This document shows positions 60,786 through 64,000 of a stretch of 64,000 nucleotides of DNA, piece by piece. How positions within the stretch are numbered: the stretch's first letter is position 1; each line of letters begins with the position of its first letter. Below the pieces are notes generated by a model. It did no database searches and was not told the origin of the DNA. It saw only the letters and a program-made list of their open reading frames with translations. The position numbers and the translations under genes were made by a program. Source of the DNA: Phyllostachys edulis (taxonomy: Eukaryota > Streptophyta > Magnoliopsida > Poales > Poaceae); contig CM070568.1 in assembly GCA_036346405.1 (NCBI GenBank), positions 35,808,820 to 35,872,819 of the forward strand. Direction: 5' to 3'.

Positions 60786-62246
60786 ATGGATGCACAAACA
60801 AAAAATAAATAAATAACGGTGATCTTGCCCAAAGCGACCTCGCGCCAAGACGCCGCTCGCGACGTGGTACTTTCAACCTGAAGCGCCACCGATCGAACCG
60901 CACCCAAGCCGACCGTCTGGGCCGGCCATCGCGCGCGCCTATCTTCTTGGCAAACTGCGGCCTTCTCGCACTGCGTGCATCCGCGCCCAAGCCGTCCGCC
61001 TCCCATGAGTTGCTCGCCCCTGCACAGGCGTGCTACTGTTGGACCCCGCACGGTCCCCGCCATGGCCACCGGTGGCGATCCGCCTAGATGTACACGTTCA
61101 CATGGCCAAGTCAGTTGATTCTGTGGGGCGATACATGCCTGCAACGCGTGTCCGTTATTACTCCAAGCCAAGAGATCAACACTAACAGGCAAGGGATATA
61201 CTCGGTGTCCTAGTGCTGCATGTCATCAATACACGGAAGGAAATTTATCTACACAGATGGGAACTAGAAACCGTGTGAGACAAAGAGAACCCGCCGCCAT
61301 CGGCCTGTAGTCGCCTCGCTCTCAAAGACACGTCGCCGTCCTATAGACTCGCCGCCGGCCGCCCGCAGCACTAGCGCCTCGCCGCCAACACTCGCGGTCA
61401 CGTCCGCCGTCTTATTTCTTAGTGACATGGCCGCCAGGCGCCACCACATGCCCCTGCGAGCCTCACCGTCGTGCCGCGCCCTGAAGGCCGCCAGCCGTCG
61501 GCGCTCACACCCACTGCTTGTTGCCCTCGCTGTCGTGACGCTCAAGACGTTCTGCTACATGCCAAGAATCGCTTTGGTGAATAGGGGTAGAGAAACCCTA
61601 CCCCTCTCCCCTTTGACCTGATCCACATGGGCCGAATGGGCCCGGCCCAACAAATTTCCAGGAAGAGGAAAAAAGGGGAGGAAAAGGAAAAATCCTAAAA
61701 TTTTGCAATAAGACCCTCGGAGTTCTGAAAATTACGAGGAAATTTCGCGGATAAGAAAATTTTGCAAAAGCCCCCTGAAAATAGGAAAATTGCGCGAAAA
61801 TTTTCTCAGAACTGAAAATTAGCGCTTTAGCCCCTAAAAAATGCAGAATTCTCTGAAAATTCATATTCCAGTAGAAAAGGGCCTCGGGAATTCAAATTTT
61901 GAATCATTTTGAACATTTGAAGCATGTTTAACTTTGTCATTATTATTTCTATGCAACTTATATTGTATTTACTGTTTTGAGTATTTGTGATTGTTTATAT
62001 TACTTTTAATCACTGAAAATAGCAGTGAATCATGGAAAAATGCATAGAAAAATATGGGATCATGAACCGGGAGTTTGAAGAGTATTATGAGAATTTTACA
62101 ACCATTTTATGCAATTACTAGCAGTTATCTTATGAACTCTTTGCATGAATATGAAGTTGACTGGCATCACGAACCAGGAGTTCGAAGAGCTGGCACAGCA
62201 TGGCTAGAATTTGTACAGAATTTCTACCAGTCTTCAACTCTGTGGT

Positions 62247-63882
62247 AAGGTAATCATGGATGAGAAGAAGATTGAGAAGACTCTCTCTACCTTTCACCGG
62301 AATATGGTGAAATCCACACGCAACTATTGTCAAGACGGCTACAAGGAGTATGTCGAATCAATTGACATCATGAAAGTTGCGGAAGCTCAAGATGATGTTC
62401 TAAGAAAGAATTAAATCTTATAGCCGCCTAGTTGAAATGTTGGCCATGAAGCCAATGCTAGCAGCTACAAGATGAGGAAGTCTCTCACAATGGAGAGGGG
62501 CAAGAAGAGTAAGGTCGTGGGTCGCATGTTATTGATGTTTTCCAGTCTAAGAAGAAGGGCAAATAACAACATGGGGCACACCTCGCCATTGCAGGCACGG
62601 AGGATCCACAGTCATTAGTTGCACTCATAGATGTGGATAGCTCAGTAGCAGCCCCCATCACCCCTCATTTGGACATCGTAGCGGCCACAGCCGTAGTTGC
62701 CCAAGAGGAGAAGATCGCCATGGAGCAGATTAAGGCAGAAGTTTCTAAGTACTTCACTAATTCAATCTAGTACACGCATTGCACTTAGATCTTTTTATAG
62801 CCACTTGCAGTTTGTGGTTGTGATGGAACATTGAATTATTTTATTCTTTGAATAGTGGTTGTAAGCTCTAGAAGAGCAAAACATTAAATTCTTATGATGA
62901 GTCCTGCAAGGCTTAATTTTTCTCGTATTTATAATAGCAAGTTATCTTCTGATTTTGAAGTATTTTTTTTATGTGTGGATTGCTTCTCTCAAGATGGTCT
63001 TGGCGCCCTATGGAGGAAGTATGCTTAGCGGATAGCGGCACAATGAATATCATCTTGAGAGAGACAATTTTTTTTCATTCGATCAACAAGAATGCTAGTA
63101 GTGTTACGACAATCGTAGGCAGCGATACTTGTATAATAGGCTTAGGAAGGGCCACAATTATACTTTCGATGGACACAACTTTGGTCATTAAAGAAGCCTT
63201 ATTATACCCAGAATTGACTAGAACTCTCAAGGATATTTGCGCTAACGGTTTCCACGTAGAGACTGAAGAAGAGTATCGTAAGAAATACCTGCTCATTACA
63301 AAGCGTGAAGAAAGTGGAAAAAGGTATTAGAATGACTTCCTTCATATGAAACTGGGCTATACTACACTAATATTAAGGCACCTGCAGCCTATACTGCCCT
63401 GAAAACCGTATTTAGAGGCTCTGAACTTTTCTATCTCTAGCATGATAGATTATGCCACCCAGCTCTTAGGACGATGAGAAATATAATTAACAATTCACAG
63501 GGACATAATATCGATGTAAAGAATTTCATGAATCATGAAGATTTTGTGTGCCCCGCATGTGCCACCGAAAAATTAATTACTAGACCGTCTGCTCTGAAAG
63601 TGAAGGATGAAATCCCTGCATTGCTGGACCATATCTAGTGAGACATTTGTGGTCTTATATAGCCTCTGTCAGGGCCATTTAGGTATTTTATGGTGCTCAT
63701 CGATGCTTCCTTGAAATGGTCGCACATATATTTATTGTCTACGAGAAACCATGCTTTTCCAAAGCTAATCTTGCGGATAATTAAACTTAAATAATAATAA
63801 TTTCTCTGATCATCATGTAAAGTCCATCAGAGTGGACAATGCCGGAGAATTTACTTCGAAGGCATTTGATGATTATTGCATA
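62247..63882 (+). pseudogene. Copia gag-pol remnant, cut by an LTR insertion
   Basis: Gag: KIEKTLSTFHRNMVKSTRNY at 62265-62330, then frame loss. Protease region near 63020: CLADSGTMNIILRE. A gag-pre-integrase segment follows, then integrase zinc-finger and core pieces (RLCHPALRTM-like, CPACATEK, PLSGPFRYFMVLIDASLKWSH in shifting frames to 63870). Stops and shifts are frequent. At 63883 the integrase core is interrupted by a different LTR. The 5' LTR candidate at 60127-60442 is in the same orientation. Confidence 0.75.
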
Positions 63883-64000
63883 TGTGAGACCCCGGGGTAT
63901 TTAGCATGTAATGCTTAGTCTTCCACTTGACCCTAGCATCACAAACAAAATATCCCGCACCTCGGGACAATGTATACCTCCCAGAATTATTGTACACACA
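63883..64000 (-). mobile_element. F2-family LTR end, runs off right edge
   Basis: TGTGAGACCCCGGGG and the next 100 bp align with the reverse of the right end of the solo LTR at 46151-46040 (shared TGTAAT(A/G)CTTAGTC, GTATAC(T/C)TCCCAGAAT). It is inserted into the copia integrase; the duplication cannot be checked as the other end lies outside. Confidence 0.8.

Overview
The window is nuclear DNA of a grass, most likely a rice (Oryza). This is inferred from the RPL8 gene structure, the LRR-RLK and LTR retrotransposon families, the Helitron termini and the density of gene-capturing DNA transposons. No database search was possible, so the species is an inference. Only one gene is complete and apparently intact: the two-exon 60S ribosomal protein L8 gene (53157-54753, + strand). 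A second probable functional gene, a malectin-like LRR receptor kinase, runs off the left edge on the - strand (371-5338). Almost everything else is transposable element, much of it nested, and many of the elements carry exons taken from host genes.

Layout. 1-5.6 kb: the 5' half of the receptor kinase gene, with a 2.06-kb solo LTR in its second intron. 5.6-7.05 kb: a CACTA element with a 3-bp GTA duplication, carrying a PP2-type fragment, just upstream of the kinase gene. 8.14-13.3 kb: Helitron H1 with a captured LIM-domain exon. 13.6-14.7 kb: a broken second copy of the receptor kinase. 15.5-18.1 kb: LTR remnants. 18.23-19.14 kb: a hAT element with an 8-bp duplication and an ABCB transporter fragment. 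19.3-21.5 kb: a copia pol remnant. 24.15-35.65 kb: a gypsy chromovirus on the - strand, split by a solo LTR (26287-31532), which is itself split by another solo LTR (27166-30419). 36.1-39.1 kb: a decayed hAT transposase element. 39.85-52.65 kb: Helitron H2, sitting in a TA microsatellite, carrying MLO and PDS5-like exons and interrupted by a 5.5-kb solo LTR. 52.7-54.8 kb: RPL8. 55.0-58.7 kb: a TIR element with a PIF/Harbinger-like element nested in its right TIR. 60.1-63.9 kb: a degenerate copia element cut by another LTR that runs off the right edge.

The boundaries resting on paired termini plus target-site duplications (the CACTA, the hAT at 18.2 kb, three of the solo LTRs and the PIF-like element) are the most secure calls. 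The captured fragments keep recognisable splice sites, yet most carry stops, frameshifts or lost key residues, and many lesions look like C-to-T/G-to-A changes, as expected of methylated, silenced DNA. I found no sign of a CRISPR array, operon or RNA gene.
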